NCBI GenBank assembly: GCA_964427825.1 | Contig: CAYRUU010000002.1 | Coordinates: forward strand, 1 to 46,736 | Reading direction: 5' to 3' | Length of the DNA: 46,736 bases | Source of the DNA: GCA-2747515 sp964427825 | GTDB taxonomy: Bacteria > Patescibacteriota > Minisyncoccia > Moranbacterales > GCA-2747515 | Shown: one piece after another, positions 33,115 through 41,962 of the stretch | Position numbering within the stretch: the stretch's first letter is position 1 | Layout of the letters: each line of letters begins with the position of its first letter | Made by a program: the position numbers and the translations under genes | The notes under the pieces: model-generated | What the model saw: the letters and a program-made list of their open reading frames with translations, nothing else | What the model was told of the DNA's origin: nothing | The model's database searches: none

Positions 33115-34151
33115 GTTTTTGCTTCGCACGACGATGTGTCGCGCGTATAGAGGAGAAAAAAAACCACGAGGGTCCCACCGATCAGTGCACCCACAGCCCA
33201 TTTGCGCTGCGACATGGTTGTTAGTGCCACAGTGCCACATGCCAGCGTCACCGCATAGTAGAGCAGTAACACCTGCCACACATGCCACCCGCGCCGTAAC
33301 AGCCGATGGTGTACATGCCCCACATCACCGCGAAAGATGGATGCGTGACGACGCAGACGTGCAACCGTCACCCACACAGCGTCCACAAGCGGCACCGCCA
33401 GCACCATCAACGTCGTTCCAACCTTTGCACCGGCAACAATGGCCATCACGGCAAGAATATACCCCATGAAAAACGCACCGGACGTCCCCGCAAAAATCCG
33501 CGCACGCGGCAAATTGAACAGCAGAAAGCCTATGACAGCACCAGCAAAAACAATGGCGATAATAGCAATGGGTGGCTGCAATACATTGGGGCGCAACGCC
33601 AAAACAAAAATCGTCAGTGCAGCAATTGATGCCGTGCCACCCGCCAAGCCATCCATGCCATCCGCCCAGTTCATAGCATTCATGACCACAAGCATCCACA
33701 CCAACATAAAAAGCAAACTGCCCACAGCAACTGATCCCACAATTAGTGGGATGATCCCGCCAAATGGATGTACGATAAAAGCAATACGCACACCAAAAAT
33801 GAACGTCACGAGCACCAGCACAACCTGCACGAACAATTGCGTGCGCCAACTAAGTGGATAAATATCGTCAATCACACCAAAAAGGAGAATTGCTCCTGCG
33901 CCAACAAGAAGCATCCACACCGTACGATCAAAAACCAAATGCGGGTCCACTGCCAACGTGATGCCAAATGCTACAATCATCGCCACACCGCCAAATCGCG
34001 AAACGCCACGCATGTGCTGATGGCGCGCACCGCGTCGCCGATCACTGTGGCGAAAACGGCGTGCCATGACGATGAGCACCGTACACAGTGCGACGGAAAT
34101 ACCAAATGCCGTTAAAAATGGACGCACATACATCATTGCGAAGTCTGTCAT
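33111..34151 (-). CDS. Polyprenyl-phosphate phosphosugar transferase (WecA/TagO/MraY family)
   Basis: 346 aa, about ten membrane helices. It transfers a sugar-1-phosphate from a UDP-sugar to undecaprenyl phosphate on the inner membrane face, starting a glycan chain. Seen: 'HQHMRGVSRFGGVAMIVAF', the Mg-binding 'LFGVIDDIYPLSWRTQLFVQ', 'VMNAMNWADGMDGLAGGTASIAAL' with the catalytic aspartates, 'ARIFAGTSGAFFMGYILAV', and 'RGDVGHVHHRLLRRGW' (HIHH-like loop typical of WecA rather than MraY). Second last in the operon, after the family-2 glycosyltransferase by 2 nt. The sugar is unknown. Confidence 0.94.
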   Translation of the reverse strand: MTDFAMMYVRPFLTAFGISVALCTVLIVMARRFRHSDRRRGARHQHMRGVSRFGGVAMIVAFGITLAVDPHLVFDRTVWMLLVGAGAILLFGVIDDIYPLSWRTQLFVQVVLVLVTFIFGVRIAFIVHPFGGIIPLIVGSVAVGSLLFMLVWMLVVMNAMNWADGMDGLAGGTASIAALTIFVLALRPNVLQPPIAIIAIVFAGAVIGFLLFNLPRARIFAGTSGAFFMGYILAVMAIVAGAKVGTTLMVLAVPLVDAVWVTVARLRRHASIFRGDVGHVHHRLLRRGWHVWQVLLLYYAVTLACGTVALTTMSQRKWAVGALIGGTLVVFFLLYTRDTSSCEAKT

Positions 34152-34153
34152 GC

Positions 34154-35857
34154 CTACGGTGTCTTTGTCGGATTAGGTTTAATGGTTTTTTCCGTAACCC
34201 AAAATTCCGTAAAGTATTTCTTCAGAAGGATACGCGTCTGCGAATCAATGGCGGGGATGGATCCCAATGTCGGCGAAATGATCGGCACCAAAATCCATTG
34301 CAAGAACATAAAGAGGTAGCGCGTGCGACTGTATCGCTCTGGACGTGGCGGCAACAGAAATGCCGACATGGACACCGACACCACCAAGCCCCCCATTGCT
34401 AACATCATCAAGAAGCGCGTTACATAAGGCAGAATATGCGCCACATTACTTTGATTGAACTCCGTGCCCCCAAAAATGAGCGGCAACCATCCCAAAAGCG
34501 CCAGAATGAACGGCGCCGTCGCCCACGACCAGTGCCCTTCCAGCATCTCAAATGCCACGCGCAATTTTTCCGTAAGCGCAATTTTTTTGTTGGGCCAGAT
34601 GGCACGCATGATCACCGGGAAGTTCTCAATGCCATACGCCCATCGTCGCTTCTGCTTATACTGATTGACGATCGTCTTCATATACGTTTCCGCCAAAACG
34701 GCATCCATGGAGATTGGTAAGTAGATGGGCTTCACCTGATAGTCGCCGTTGTAGTAACTATAACCCTTCCAGTAGATGATCGAGTCCTCACTGATCATAT
34801 TGACCGGCCAGTAGTTCACATCTTTCAATGTCTTGAACGCCTCAGAATGCGACGAGAATGTCACCATTTCGCGACGCGTACTTTGAAACATATGCCAAAA
34901 TGATGAGCTTGTGACAATCACGCGCACAAAGGCATTGGTGTCCCACAAGTTGTTATGATACAACGGAATCGGTTGGTAAGCTTGTTGCAAACGATTGGGC
35001 GCAATGATGTATTCGTACGTCAATGCCGCAAAGTATTGTGGATGCACAACAGACTCGCAGTCAAAGTTGGAAAATACCACACGCTCGGGGGCAATATTGT
35101 GTTGCGCAAGATAAATCTCCAACTTACGCGCGGCATAAGCAGCATTAGACGCCTTGCATTTCATTTCCCCATCCGCCACCTCATGCGTCGTCACAAGAAA
35201 ATCACGAAAAACACCGGCGTATTTCTCCATTAAAAACTGCACTTTCTTTGTGCGCCGCTCTTCATTCTCCCGCTCTTCCGTGGCAAGAAGGATAATGATT
35301 TTGTCTTTGGGGTACTTACTCGCCGCAAGAGAAGCAATCGCCGGATCAATATTTGCCGCATCTTCCGTGGCGGTCGGCAGGAGGACGACGTGAATCACAT
35401 CACGCCAATCCATAATGGCTGATGGATCCAGAGAGCGTAACGTCGCAAGCATCTTCTTGTCTTCTTTGCGTGCAGCGCGCAAGCGTCGACGCTGTCGCAT
35501 AGGTGCACCGCGCATCGCCGCTGTGTTGTCCACAATACGCTTGGCCAGATCCCGTGCATAGTCATCCGGATCGCCAACGCGCGTGCACCGCTCATACCAG
35601 TCAATGCGCTGTCCACGCTGCAATTGCACATACGCCTTTACAGAATAGTACGCGATAAACACCGTGCGATGCAACCAGTAGAGGTCAAACGCGATAATGG
35701 CAACCGCCATCCACATCGGCGCAAGGAACGACAGCACTACCATACCGATCAAAGTAGTCCACGTGATCAATGCCGGAATCACCTCCAGCGCCCGCTGCGC
35801 GCGACGCTCGCGCGGATCGGTGGTTTGTGGATTGGGAAAAGAAAATGGCGTGTGCAT
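34154..35857 (-). CDS. Membrane glycosyltransferase, family 2
   Basis: 567 aa. Two N-terminal membrane helices (about 29-70), a GT-A catalytic domain, and three or more C-terminal helices (about 445-540), the layout of processive glycan synthases. 'WRDVIHVVLLPTATEDAANIDPAIASLAASKYPKDKIIILLATEE' is the nucleotide-sugar Rossmann start; 'ERVVFSNFDCESVVHPQYFAALTYEYI' holds the metal-binding acidic motif; 'SEDSIIYWKGYSYYNGD' the catalytic ED region; 'QYKQKRRWAYGIENF' the acceptor motif QxxRW. The protein probably polymerises or transfers sugar at the membrane. It is in an operon with the WecA-like enzyme. Product unknown. Confidence 0.9.
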   Translation of the reverse strand: MHTPFSFPNPQTTDPRERRAQRALEVIPALITWTTLIGMVVLSFLAPMWMAVAIIAFDLYWLHRTVFIAYYSVKAYVQLQRGQRIDWYERCTRVGDPDDYARDLAKRIVDNTAAMRGAPMRQRRRLRAARKEDKKMLATLRSLDPSAIMDWRDVIHVVLLPTATEDAANIDPAIASLAASKYPKDKIIILLATEERENEERRTKKVQFLMEKYAGVFRDFLVTTHEVADGEMKCKASNAAYAARKLEIYLAQHNIAPERVVFSNFDCESVVHPQYFAALTYEYIIAPNRLQQAYQPIPLYHNNLWDTNAFVRVIVTSSSFWHMFQSTRREMVTFSSHSEAFKTLKDVNYWPVNMISEDSIIYWKGYSYYNGDYQVKPIYLPISMDAVLAETYMKTIVNQYKQKRRWAYGIENFPVIMRAIWPNKKIALTEKLRVAFEMLEGHWSWATAPFILALLGWLPLIFGGTEFNQSNVAHILPYVTRFLMMLAMGGLVVSVSMSAFLLPPRPERYSRTRYLFMFLQWILVPIISPTLGSIPAIDSQTRILLKKYFTEFWVTEKTIKPNPTKTP

Positions 35858-35860
35858 ATA

Positions 35861-36250
35861 TCACAGAAAAAAATTATTCATCACAATGCTCACACAGGCA
35901 ATCAGCATTGCCACCTCGGCAAACAACCCACCCAAAAGCACACTATATGCCGCCACGCGCTCTCCCGCCGCATACAGCATACGCCCAATCAGAAAATCCA
36001 CCACCGCAAAGAGTGCGCCAACAACCGGAATGAGATATGCTTGCCACCATGGCGCGTGCAAACTCGTTCCAAAAAAGACATTGTACTGCAACCGCAGTGG
36101 CACATCCGATGGGTGCACGAAAATCGCAAGGATCACCACGCCTGCAACCCACACAAAAAACATACCGATCATCACCCAGTGCACAATGGCATTATGCCAG
36201 TACGCCGTATTGCGTAACATCGTTTGTGGGATAATTTTGTGATATTTCAT
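35861..36250 (-). CDS. Small CPR membrane protein (three helices)
   Basis: 129 aa with three membrane helices (about 26-48, 72-91, 100-122). Conserved-looking loop 'HPSDVPLRLQYNVFFGTSLHAPWWQAYLIPVVG' between the first two. Similar short proteins with a 'YNVFFG' loop occur in CPR genomes beside glycosyltransferases. No known function. It lies between rmuC (12 nt) and the family-2 glycosyltransferase (3 nt), so it is part of the operon and may accompany the transferase. Confidence 0.75.
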   Translation of the reverse strand: MKYHKIIPQTMLRNTAYWHNAIVHWVMIGMFFVWVAGVVILAIFVHPSDVPLRLQYNVFFGTSLHAPWWQAYLIPVVGALFAVVDFLIGRMLYAAGERVAAYSVLLGGLFAEVAMLIACVSIVMNNFFL

Positions 36251-36262
36251 ACACGTCTCGTG

Positions 36263-37339
36263 TTATACATCCAGTGTCGGGCGCTCCACCTTCTCCACGG
36301 TAAACGATGGCTCCGTGCGGTCTGTAATACGCATCACATCGCGATCCACTTTGCCAAGCTCGTCATAGGCGTGATTGTAGTGGTTGACGGTCGTCTGTAG
36401 CGACTTGCCCATCTTTGCGATATAGGTCTCAAACTGATTCCAATGCCGGCTCAACTGCGTCACACGCACTTTGATATTTTTGGCGTTTTCCTCAATCTCC
36501 AACGCATGCAACCCCTGCACAACTGTTTGCAAGTATGCAAGAAACGACGTCGGTGATACAATCACCACGCGCCGCTCGCGGAACGCATATTCAATCATAT
36601 TTATATCACCAACACGGTTGGTAAGCAAATCATAGTATACCGCTTCCGACGGGATGAACATGAAGGCAAATTCTGTCGTACGTTCGTCCGGACGGACATA
36701 TTTTGCCGTCTCGTCAATGCGCTTTTTGGTGTCCGCGCGAAACTGCGACGTGAGTGCGGCACGATCCTCATCGCGATCGGCGTGCACCATACGCTCGTAG
36801 TTTTCCAGAGAAAACTTCGCATCAATGGGAATGACTTTGTCTTTGACCATCACCACAGCATCCACAATCTCACCGTCGCGAAAACCATATTGCATTGTAT
36901 AGGTTTCCGGCGGTAAGACATTGCCCAACACATGCTCCAAAATGAACTCCCCTAGCACACCACGCTGCTTGGGACTGCGTAACACTTTTTGCAATTCGTA
37001 TAGTTGCCCAGAAAAATCCGCAATACGCTGATTGGTCTTGTCCAAATCACCAAGGCGACGATTCAATTGATCTACAAGACGATCGGAGCGGCGTGTGATG
37101 TCGCCGATGACCTCGCGCGCCTCACGAAATTGATCGGCGCCCGCGCGGTGCATGCGCTCCAAGTTGTTCTCCATTGCTGTGCGCAATTGTGCCTGCTGTG
37201 CACCAAGATCCGTGATCTGCTGCGACACTACTTGCATGCGATCCGACGTCTGCACATGTTTGGAAAGGCGCACAACGGCGATGATACTCATCGCCGCAAG
37301 AACAACGGACAGCGCTAAAAGAATGTAGAGAAGCGTCAT
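36263..37339 (-). CDS. rmuC: DNA recombination protein RmuC homologue
   Basis: 358 aa. N-terminal membrane helix (1-23), coiled coil (about 25-125), then the nuclease-like RmuC domain: 'QRGVLGEFILEHVLGNVLPPETYTMQYGF', 'IVDAVVMVKDKVIPIDAKFSLENYERM' (D and D-x-K of the restriction-endonuclease fold), 'EFAFMFIPSEAVYYDLL', 'VVIVSPTSFLAYLQTVVQGLHALEIEENAKNI'. In E. coli RmuC limits inversions at short repeats. It follows the winged-helix gene by 27 nt and heads an otherwise envelope-related operon. Confidence 0.94.
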   Translation of the reverse strand: MTLLYILLALSVVLAAMSIIAVVRLSKHVQTSDRMQVVSQQITDLGAQQAQLRTAMENNLERMHRAGADQFREAREVIGDITRRSDRLVDQLNRRLGDLDKTNQRIADFSGQLYELQKVLRSPKQRGVLGEFILEHVLGNVLPPETYTMQYGFRDGEIVDAVVMVKDKVIPIDAKFSLENYERMVHADRDEDRAALTSQFRADTKKRIDETAKYVRPDERTTEFAFMFIPSEAVYYDLLTNRVGDINMIEYAFRERRVVIVSPTSFLAYLQTVVQGLHALEIEENAKNIKVRVTQLSRHWNQFETYIAKMGKSLQTTVNHYNHAYDELGKVDRDVMRITDRTEPSFTVEKVERPTLDV

Positions 37340-37366
37340 GATATTGTGTCAAAAATACGCGGCGCG

Positions 37367-37969
37367 CTATGAACGCAGTCCGACAATAAACTTCTGTAAT
37401 TTGGGGATGCGATTCACTACAAGGTTGTGCGGAGATTCCAATACCTCCATCAAAAACCGATCCATCATGTTCAGGCGATAATTCAGTTCATCGCTCGTCA
37501 TCGCCATATAGCGCACCTCACGCCCCACTTCCACCTCAATCGCCTCAATCACCTTTGGTAGTTTTTGGCGATTGATGTCGTCGCTCACGATCACGATGTC
37601 TACACGCGCCTTGTCATAATTGAGGAAGATGCCAGTGGTAAGGATGAGTTTGATGCGCCCGATGCCTTCCAGTTTGTGCAACTCCTTGCATTCCGGCGAC
37701 GTGTTGGCTTTGATGAACAAGTTACGCATCTCCACATAATAAGGAAATGCCTCATTTAAGACATAGATTTTTTCTTTTTTCTGCGTAGACTCCGTCACAA
37801 AGCCGATCTTGCGCAACATATTGAGATCGGCGCGCGCACGGCGCCCGTCAACATTCAGCTTTGCGCGCAATTGCACCAAAGAAATCTCCTTGCCTGGATT
37901 AAGCACAAAAAACCGCAACATCCGCGCACGGGACCGTGACCCAAACAAATGCTCTAGTATATCTACCAT
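37367..37969 (-). CDS. Winged-helix regulator with nucleotidyltransferase-like C-terminal domain
   Basis: 200 aa. The ATG at 37969 is chosen because GGAGGAGGG lies directly before it with good spacing, one of the few strong ribosome-binding sites here; a GTG five codons upstream would bury it. Residues 1-75 form a winged helix ('MVDILEHLFGSRSRARMLRFFVLNPGKEISLVQLRAKLNVDGRRARADLNMLRKIGFV'). The rest ('GRIKLILTTGIFLNYDKARVDIVIVSDDINRQKLPKVIEAIEVEVGREVRYMAMTSDELNYRLNMMDRFLMEVL') resembles the nucleotidyltransferase fold, with the D-x-V pattern 'RVDIVIV' but without a G-S motif, so it is probably not an active transferase. It is first in the envelope operon and may regulate it. Confidence 0.82.
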   Translation of the reverse strand: MVDILEHLFGSRSRARMLRFFVLNPGKEISLVQLRAKLNVDGRRARADLNMLRKIGFVTESTQKKEKIYVLNEAFPYYVEMRNLFIKANTSPECKELHKLEGIGRIKLILTTGIFLNYDKARVDIVIVSDDINRQKLPKVIEAIEVEVGREVRYMAMTSDELNYRLNMMDRFLMEVLESPHNLVVNRIPKLQKFIVGLRS

Positions 37970-38021
37970 ATAACCCTCCTCCACAAATCAAACAAATTAG
38001 CATCACCGCCTCCCTATTTCT

Positions 38022-38050
38022 AGTGTACTATCAACTCGTTGAAAATTCAA
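38022..38050 (-). promoter_or_regulatory. Promoter of the winged-helix/rmuC/glycan operon
   Basis: Minus-strand TTGAAT (38045-38050), 17 bp, TACACT (38022-38027). It is divergent from the promoter at 38075-38103, with 24 bp between the -35 boxes. Confidence 0.65.
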
Positions 38051-38074
38051 GCGCATCACTCCATCCTGCTTTTT

Positions 38075-38103
38075 TTGCGCAATATGCATTTTCTCGCTAT
38101 AAT
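38075..38103 (+). promoter_or_regulatory. Promoter of the PP2C-like protein gene
   Basis: TTGCGC (38075-38080), 17 bp, perfect TATAAT (38098-38103). The ATG at 38118 is 14 nt after the -10 box, so the leader is about 8 nt. Confidence 0.75.
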
Positions 38104-38117
38104 AGTCATCAGAGAGT

Positions 38118-40514
38118 ATGGCACGAAAAAAACAGCAGCATACAAAAAAACCTATGGTGTTGGAGGTCGCCGTAAGCGATGTTTTCGTTGTGAACAACGC
38201 AAAAAATCGCCCGTTCATTGAACAGTTCTGTCACACCGGCGTCAACTTCACCCAAAAAGACCTTGGCACGATCATGGGGTTTTTCATTGTGCGCGACACC
38301 TCCTCCATGTCAGAGAACATCGTCAACTTCCTCGTATCGGAAATCAAAAAATACTACTTCTCCCAATCCCAAAAAAATCCGGAAGAAAAGTTTGAAGCAA
38401 CACTGCACCGCGTCAATCGCATGCTGGAAGAGCTTGCCACTATTGGCAACGTCAAATGGCTCGGCACGATTGACGGCGCAGTCTGCGCCATCACGGGCAC
38501 AACGGCACGATTCAGTGTGACCGGCGCAGCGTCCATTTTCCTCCTGCGCGACGATCACCTCATTGACATCGGTGAAGGCTTGGCATCCACCGAGGCCGCC
38601 CACAACCCCCTCAAAACTTTTGCCGACATCTCCACAGGTGAACTGCTGTCCTATGACAAGATCATCATCACATCATCGGAACTTTTAGATTTAGTCTCCT
38701 TTGAAGAGCTGCAAAAGAGCGCTATCCGCATGGGACAAAAGAACTTCGTGCAATATATCCAAACCGTACTCTCCAATCAATGCCCCATTGCCGTCACGCT
38801 GATCACCGACCTCTACCCACCGGAAGAAAAGAGCGCACCAACCGTTGCACCGATTGTGCCTCTACCCGAAAATTTCTTTGGCGCAACACCAGAAACAGCG
38901 CCCACACCTGATGCGACGGAACCGCCCACAGCGCTCGTCACGGAAGACGACATCGCGCCCCTACTCGCCACCACAGACAACACGAATGGCGAGGACTATG
39001 TAGATCCCCAAACCGGTCATATCTACATCCAAGGATCTGATGCACCACTGTCAAAACCGTCCGTGATTGATGATTTAAGTGATGCAGCGACCGATCTGCT
39101 TGACACAACTAAGAGCATGTTTGCCAGGCGCAAGCGATGGATTGACAAGCGCATTGCGCGCATGCGCACGCCCGATACATCGGAGCAGGATCTATCCGAC
39201 GCCGAAGCGTCTAATATCGTACCGTCATCGGAACCCGCCGTACCGAAAGCAGTGACACCTTCCACGGAAAATGTCGCGCCAGAGTCCGCATCGCGCCCCT
39301 CAGACACCATCATCATTGACATGCAAGAAGACCTTGCCAAACGCAGTCCCCTAGCAGCATCACTGAAAAGCGCTAAAAAAATCGCTGCCAAAACACTCTT
39401 TCATGCGCGCTGCATTGGTGACCGATGTATCTATTTTGTGCGCACGCACACACCACAGCGCGCACCCAAAGAGCGTGCGGAAGCCTTATCACGACGCAAT
39501 GCTCTTGCACCATCCGAAAAATACCCCCAATCCAAAGATCCTTCCGTACACAAACAACACACAGCCAACTTCTTGCCGCGCCTATCACGTCTGATGCGTT
39601 TGTGGACAGTGCTTTCCCTGCGATCAAAACTACTTGCGCTCGGCATCCTCCTCATCATTATTGCTGCACCGCTCCTGTTTTCCACAGTGCGCACACAACT
39701 TACCACAAATACCCACACACCAGAAGAAACCACACAACCGGAACCGGAACCTGTTACACCAGAACCGCAATTCCCTCCACTGACAACCGTTGCATCCATT
39801 GATGATGGAAAAACCGTTGTGCAACTCAAAGGCGATCTCGTTGTCGTCGGTGCGCATACAATCATCTTTTTTGATGGCAACACAGCACACAAAACCCTCA
39901 CCCTGCCGTCCGATGCCGGCACCATTGCCTTGGCAGCTGCCATGGACGATCTCAATATGATCTTCTTTCTCACCACGGACAATACACTCTATAGCGTCAG
40001 TCCCGCAGACGGCAAATTCACCAAACAACCCAACATTCCCACGTGGGATGTCACAAAAATTTCCGCTATCGCCACTTATATGACCTATATGTATATTGCC
40101 ACACCGGACGGCATCACGCGCCACACACGCATTGATGGCGGCTTTGATGCCGGAAAGAGTTGGCTTAAGGATTCTTTTGCTACTGCGTCTGTAGCAATGG
40201 CGATTGATGAAAACATCTATCTTGCCAACGGCACAACGGCAGTGGCCCTACTCTCTGGACGCAAGACACCATTTGCCCTTGATCAGCGCATTATACACCC
40301 AAGCGATCTTTTTGCGTCGCCGCAAACAACTTCCCTGTGGATCATTGACACCAGTGCAGCAACGCTCTACAAAGTCAACAAAAAAACCGGCGCCGTGGAG
40401 TCCGAAACGCCACACACCGACCTTGCTGTCGCTACAGCATTTGTCGTAAATGAAAAAACATCCACTGCCTACATCCTCACAGAAAATACTGTAACATCCC
40501 TCCCGGTTCACTAG
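38118..40514 (+). CDS. PP2C-like (pseudo)phosphatase domain, membrane helix, and beta-propeller-like exterior
   Basis: 798 aa. Residues about 15-240 follow the PP2C order: 'VKWLGTIDGAVCAITGTTARFSVTGAASIFLLRDDHLIDIGEGLAS' matches the beta strands ending '..aGDSraYLlR..', and 'GELLSYDKIIITSSELLDLVSFEEL' matches '..DrlLLcSDGLtd.v...'. The aspartates that bind the metal (DGxG, GDS, SDG) are missing, so a phosphatase reaction is unlikely. A P/T-rich linker with acidic stretches follows (about 245-490), then one membrane helix (about 502-522, 'LLALGILLIIIAAPLLF'), a P/E-rich linker and a C-terminal beta-repeat region (about 555-798) with recurring 'TLYSVSPADGKF', 'ATLYKVNKKTGAVE'-type units like a propeller. 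It may report an outside signal to the cytoplasm. Proteins of this build recur in CPR. Confidence 0.8.
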   Translation: MARKKQQHTKKPMVLEVAVSDVFVVNNAKNRPFIEQFCHTGVNFTQKDLGTIMGFFIVRDTSSMSENIVNFLVSEIKKYYFSQSQKNPEEKFEATLHRVNRMLEELATIGNVKWLGTIDGAVCAITGTTARFSVTGAASIFLLRDDHLIDIGEGLASTEAAHNPLKTFADISTGELLSYDKIIITSSELLDLVSFEELQKSAIRMGQKNFVQYIQTVLSNQCPIAVTLITDLYPPEEKSAPTVAPIVPLPENFFGATPETAPTPDATEPPTALVTEDDIAPLLATTDNTNGEDYVDPQTGHIYIQGSDAPLSKPSVIDDLSDAATDLLDTTKSMFARRKRWIDKRIARMRTPDTSEQDLSDAEASNIVPSSEPAVPKAVTPSTENVAPESASRPSDTIIIDMQEDLAKRSPLAASLKSAKKIAAKTLFHARCIGDRCIYFVRTHTPQRAPKERAEALSRRNALAPSEKYPQSKDPSVHKQHTANFLPRLSRLMRLWTVLSLRSKLLALGILLIIIAAPLLFSTVRTQLTTNTHTPEETTQPEPEPVTPEPQFPPLTTVASIDDGKTVVQLKGDLVVVGAHTIIFFDGNTAHKTLTLPSDAGTIALAAAMDDLNMIFFLTTDNTLYSVSPADGKFTKQPNIPTWDVTKISAIATYMTYMYIATPDGITRHTRIDGGFDAGKSWLKDSFATASVAMAIDENIYLANGTTAVALLSGRKTPFALDQRIIHPSDLFASPQTTSLWIIDTSAATLYKVNKKTGAVESETPHTDLAVATAFVVNEKTSTAYILTENTVTSLPVH

Positions 40515-40556
40515 TCATCGCTCGGAGTCTTCACAAGGATGCGCACTTAAGAAATA

Positions 40557-40587
40557 CAAAACACATCGCTAGGGGCGATGTGTTTTC
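40557..40587 (+). terminator. Terminator of the PP2C-like gene
   Basis: Perfect 12-bp stem AAAACACATCGC / GCGATGTGTTTT with a 5-nt loop, 43 nt after the stop codon; it also faces the convergent gene. Confidence 0.85.
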
Positions 40588-40624
40588 ATGTACAACATGC
40601 AGCGCAAGCGATATACCATTACAC

Positions 40625-41674
40625 CTATCGCACAATCACACGTACATCTTTTGTTGTCTTATTGCCAGCACGGTCATACGCCCGCACCTGTACGGTATGC
40701 GTTCCGCGCGCAAGATCATTGGGAAGATAGAAAGAGCTGTTGTTCGTTTTATAGTGCTTGCCACGTACTGTGTATTTATATCTTTTGATTTTGTCATTAT
40801 CTTTCGCCGTCCACCACACCTTCGCCCCTGGATGCTTATACAGCACTTCTGGCAAGTCTACGATCTTTGGCTTCTCCGTATCAATTCTGATGGTATAGGT
40901 ATCCACAACAATTTCCGTACCGTTACGGTTAAAATACCGCAACTTCATTTTATGCTTTTTATTGTCTTTGAGTTTCACCTTCAAAGACCAGGTGCCATCT
41001 GCTGCCACGGTTGTACGTTCTTCACCGTCCGCATTGCACACCACAGTGCCCCCAGCAGCACGTGGCGCCGTCCCATAGAACGTCACTTTGCGATCACTGA
41101 CATAGAGCGTCTTACGTGTGGAAAGTTTAAATGATCGACTTTTGCCATCAAAGTCTATTTTGATCTGTGACGCATCATCCCCCTCTCCAGCAGTTGTGGG
41201 TAACTGAAATGGCGATGGTGTTGTTGGCGTGGGAACCACAGGATCAGGATTTTTCTGCTCGGGCAATGCCCCCTGTGCGATGGAAAACGCCACGCGATAA
41301 TCCGTCGTCATTGTCACCCCTTCGCTGCTCTGACACCGCAGAAAAAACTCATACGATTTACCATCTTCTAAGTTTGTGAGGGGTATGGTGTGTGTAGTAC
41401 CACCCGTCACCTGCATTGTGTGCGGCATGGATGCATACGCCGTGCCCGCCACTGTCGCATAGCGACATGTTGCGTTGATATTTGTTGTTGCAGTGATTGT
41501 CGTTGTCCCGACGAGTAATGCGCCCTGCGGTGCTGCATCAACGATCTGCAGTGTTGTGCCAGTAGCATATCCCGTATAGGCAAAAAGCATCATGCATGCG
41601 CCACTGATGCCAGCGATACGCAATGTCCTGCCAAGATATTTTTGTAAAGTTCTCTGTAAAAAATTGTGTAGCAT
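40625..41674 (-). CDS. Secreted surface protein with FN3-like and Ig-like modules
   Basis: 349 aa. Signal peptide 'LRIAGISGACMMLFAYTGYA' (about 18-37). Residues 40-135 form a fibronectin-III-like module ('TLQIVDAAPQGALLVGTTTITATTNINATCRYAT...DGKSYEFFLRCQSSEGV') with a cysteine pair. A P/T linker leads to a C-terminal module (about 170-349) starting 'KIDFDGKSRSFKLSTRKTLY', with 'TWSLKVKLKDNKKHKMKLRY', 'DTYTIRIDTEKP', and ending 'TVQVRAYDRAGNKTTKDVRVIVR', a bacterial Ig-like fold. This whole C-terminal module is repeated in the gene at 45294-45848. Probably displayed on the cell surface; ligand unknown. Confidence 0.85.
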   Translation of the reverse strand: MLHNFLQRTLQKYLGRTLRIAGISGACMMLFAYTGYATGTTLQIVDAAPQGALLVGTTTITATTNINATCRYATVAGTAYASMPHTMQVTGGTTHTIPLTNLEDGKSYEFFLRCQSSEGVTMTTDYRVAFSIAQGALPEQKNPDPVVPTPTTPSPFQLPTTAGEGDDASQIKIDFDGKSRSFKLSTRKTLYVSDRKVTFYGTAPRAAGGTVVCNADGEERTTVAADGTWSLKVKLKDNKKHKMKLRYFNRNGTEIVVDTYTIRIDTEKPKIVDLPEVLYKHPGAKVWWTAKDNDKIKRYKYTVRGKHYKTNNSSFYLPNDLARGTHTVQVRAYDRAGNKTTKDVRVIVR

Positions 41675-41713
41675 AAAAGTCTTTTTCTCTTTTTATTATT
41701 TTATGACGATCCT

Positions 41714-41749
41714 ATTATATAGTATACCATATTGTGTCACATGCTGTAC
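41714..41749 (-). promoter_or_regulatory. Possible promoter of the FN3/Ig surface protein gene
   Basis: Overlapping minus-strand TATACT (41721-41726) and TATAAT (41714-41719). The best -35 candidates are weak (GTACAG at 17 bp, GTGACA at 15 bp). The rest of the 288-nt gap holds the terminator at 41916 and no gene I can see. Confidence 0.4.
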
Positions 41750-41915
41750 ACGCGCCCGTACATTATCGGAAAACTCTTCGTTGCCGCAGGGAGATGTTGC
41801 AACACTTTTATGGATTCACACACCCCCAAGATTGAACCTTATTATTCTTACTTGCTCATATGACCATGCAAAAGCTTATTTGCAAAATCAACTTGACTCA
41901 CCTCAGTTGTAATAA

Positions 41916-41947
41916 AATCAAACCCTGGGTATACCCAGGGTTTGATT
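41916..41947 (-). terminator. Terminator after the large surface protein gene
   Basis: Perfect palindrome AATCAAACCCTGGG-TATA-CCCAGGGTTTGATT, 15 nt after the stop codon and followed on the minus strand by TTATTA. Confidence 0.9.
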
Positions 41948-41962
41948 CTGTCATTGTGCACA

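Noticed and set aside
41592..41912. 106-codon plus-strand frame
   Set aside because: It overlaps the signal-peptide codons of the opposite gene and the promoter; composition is not protein-like.
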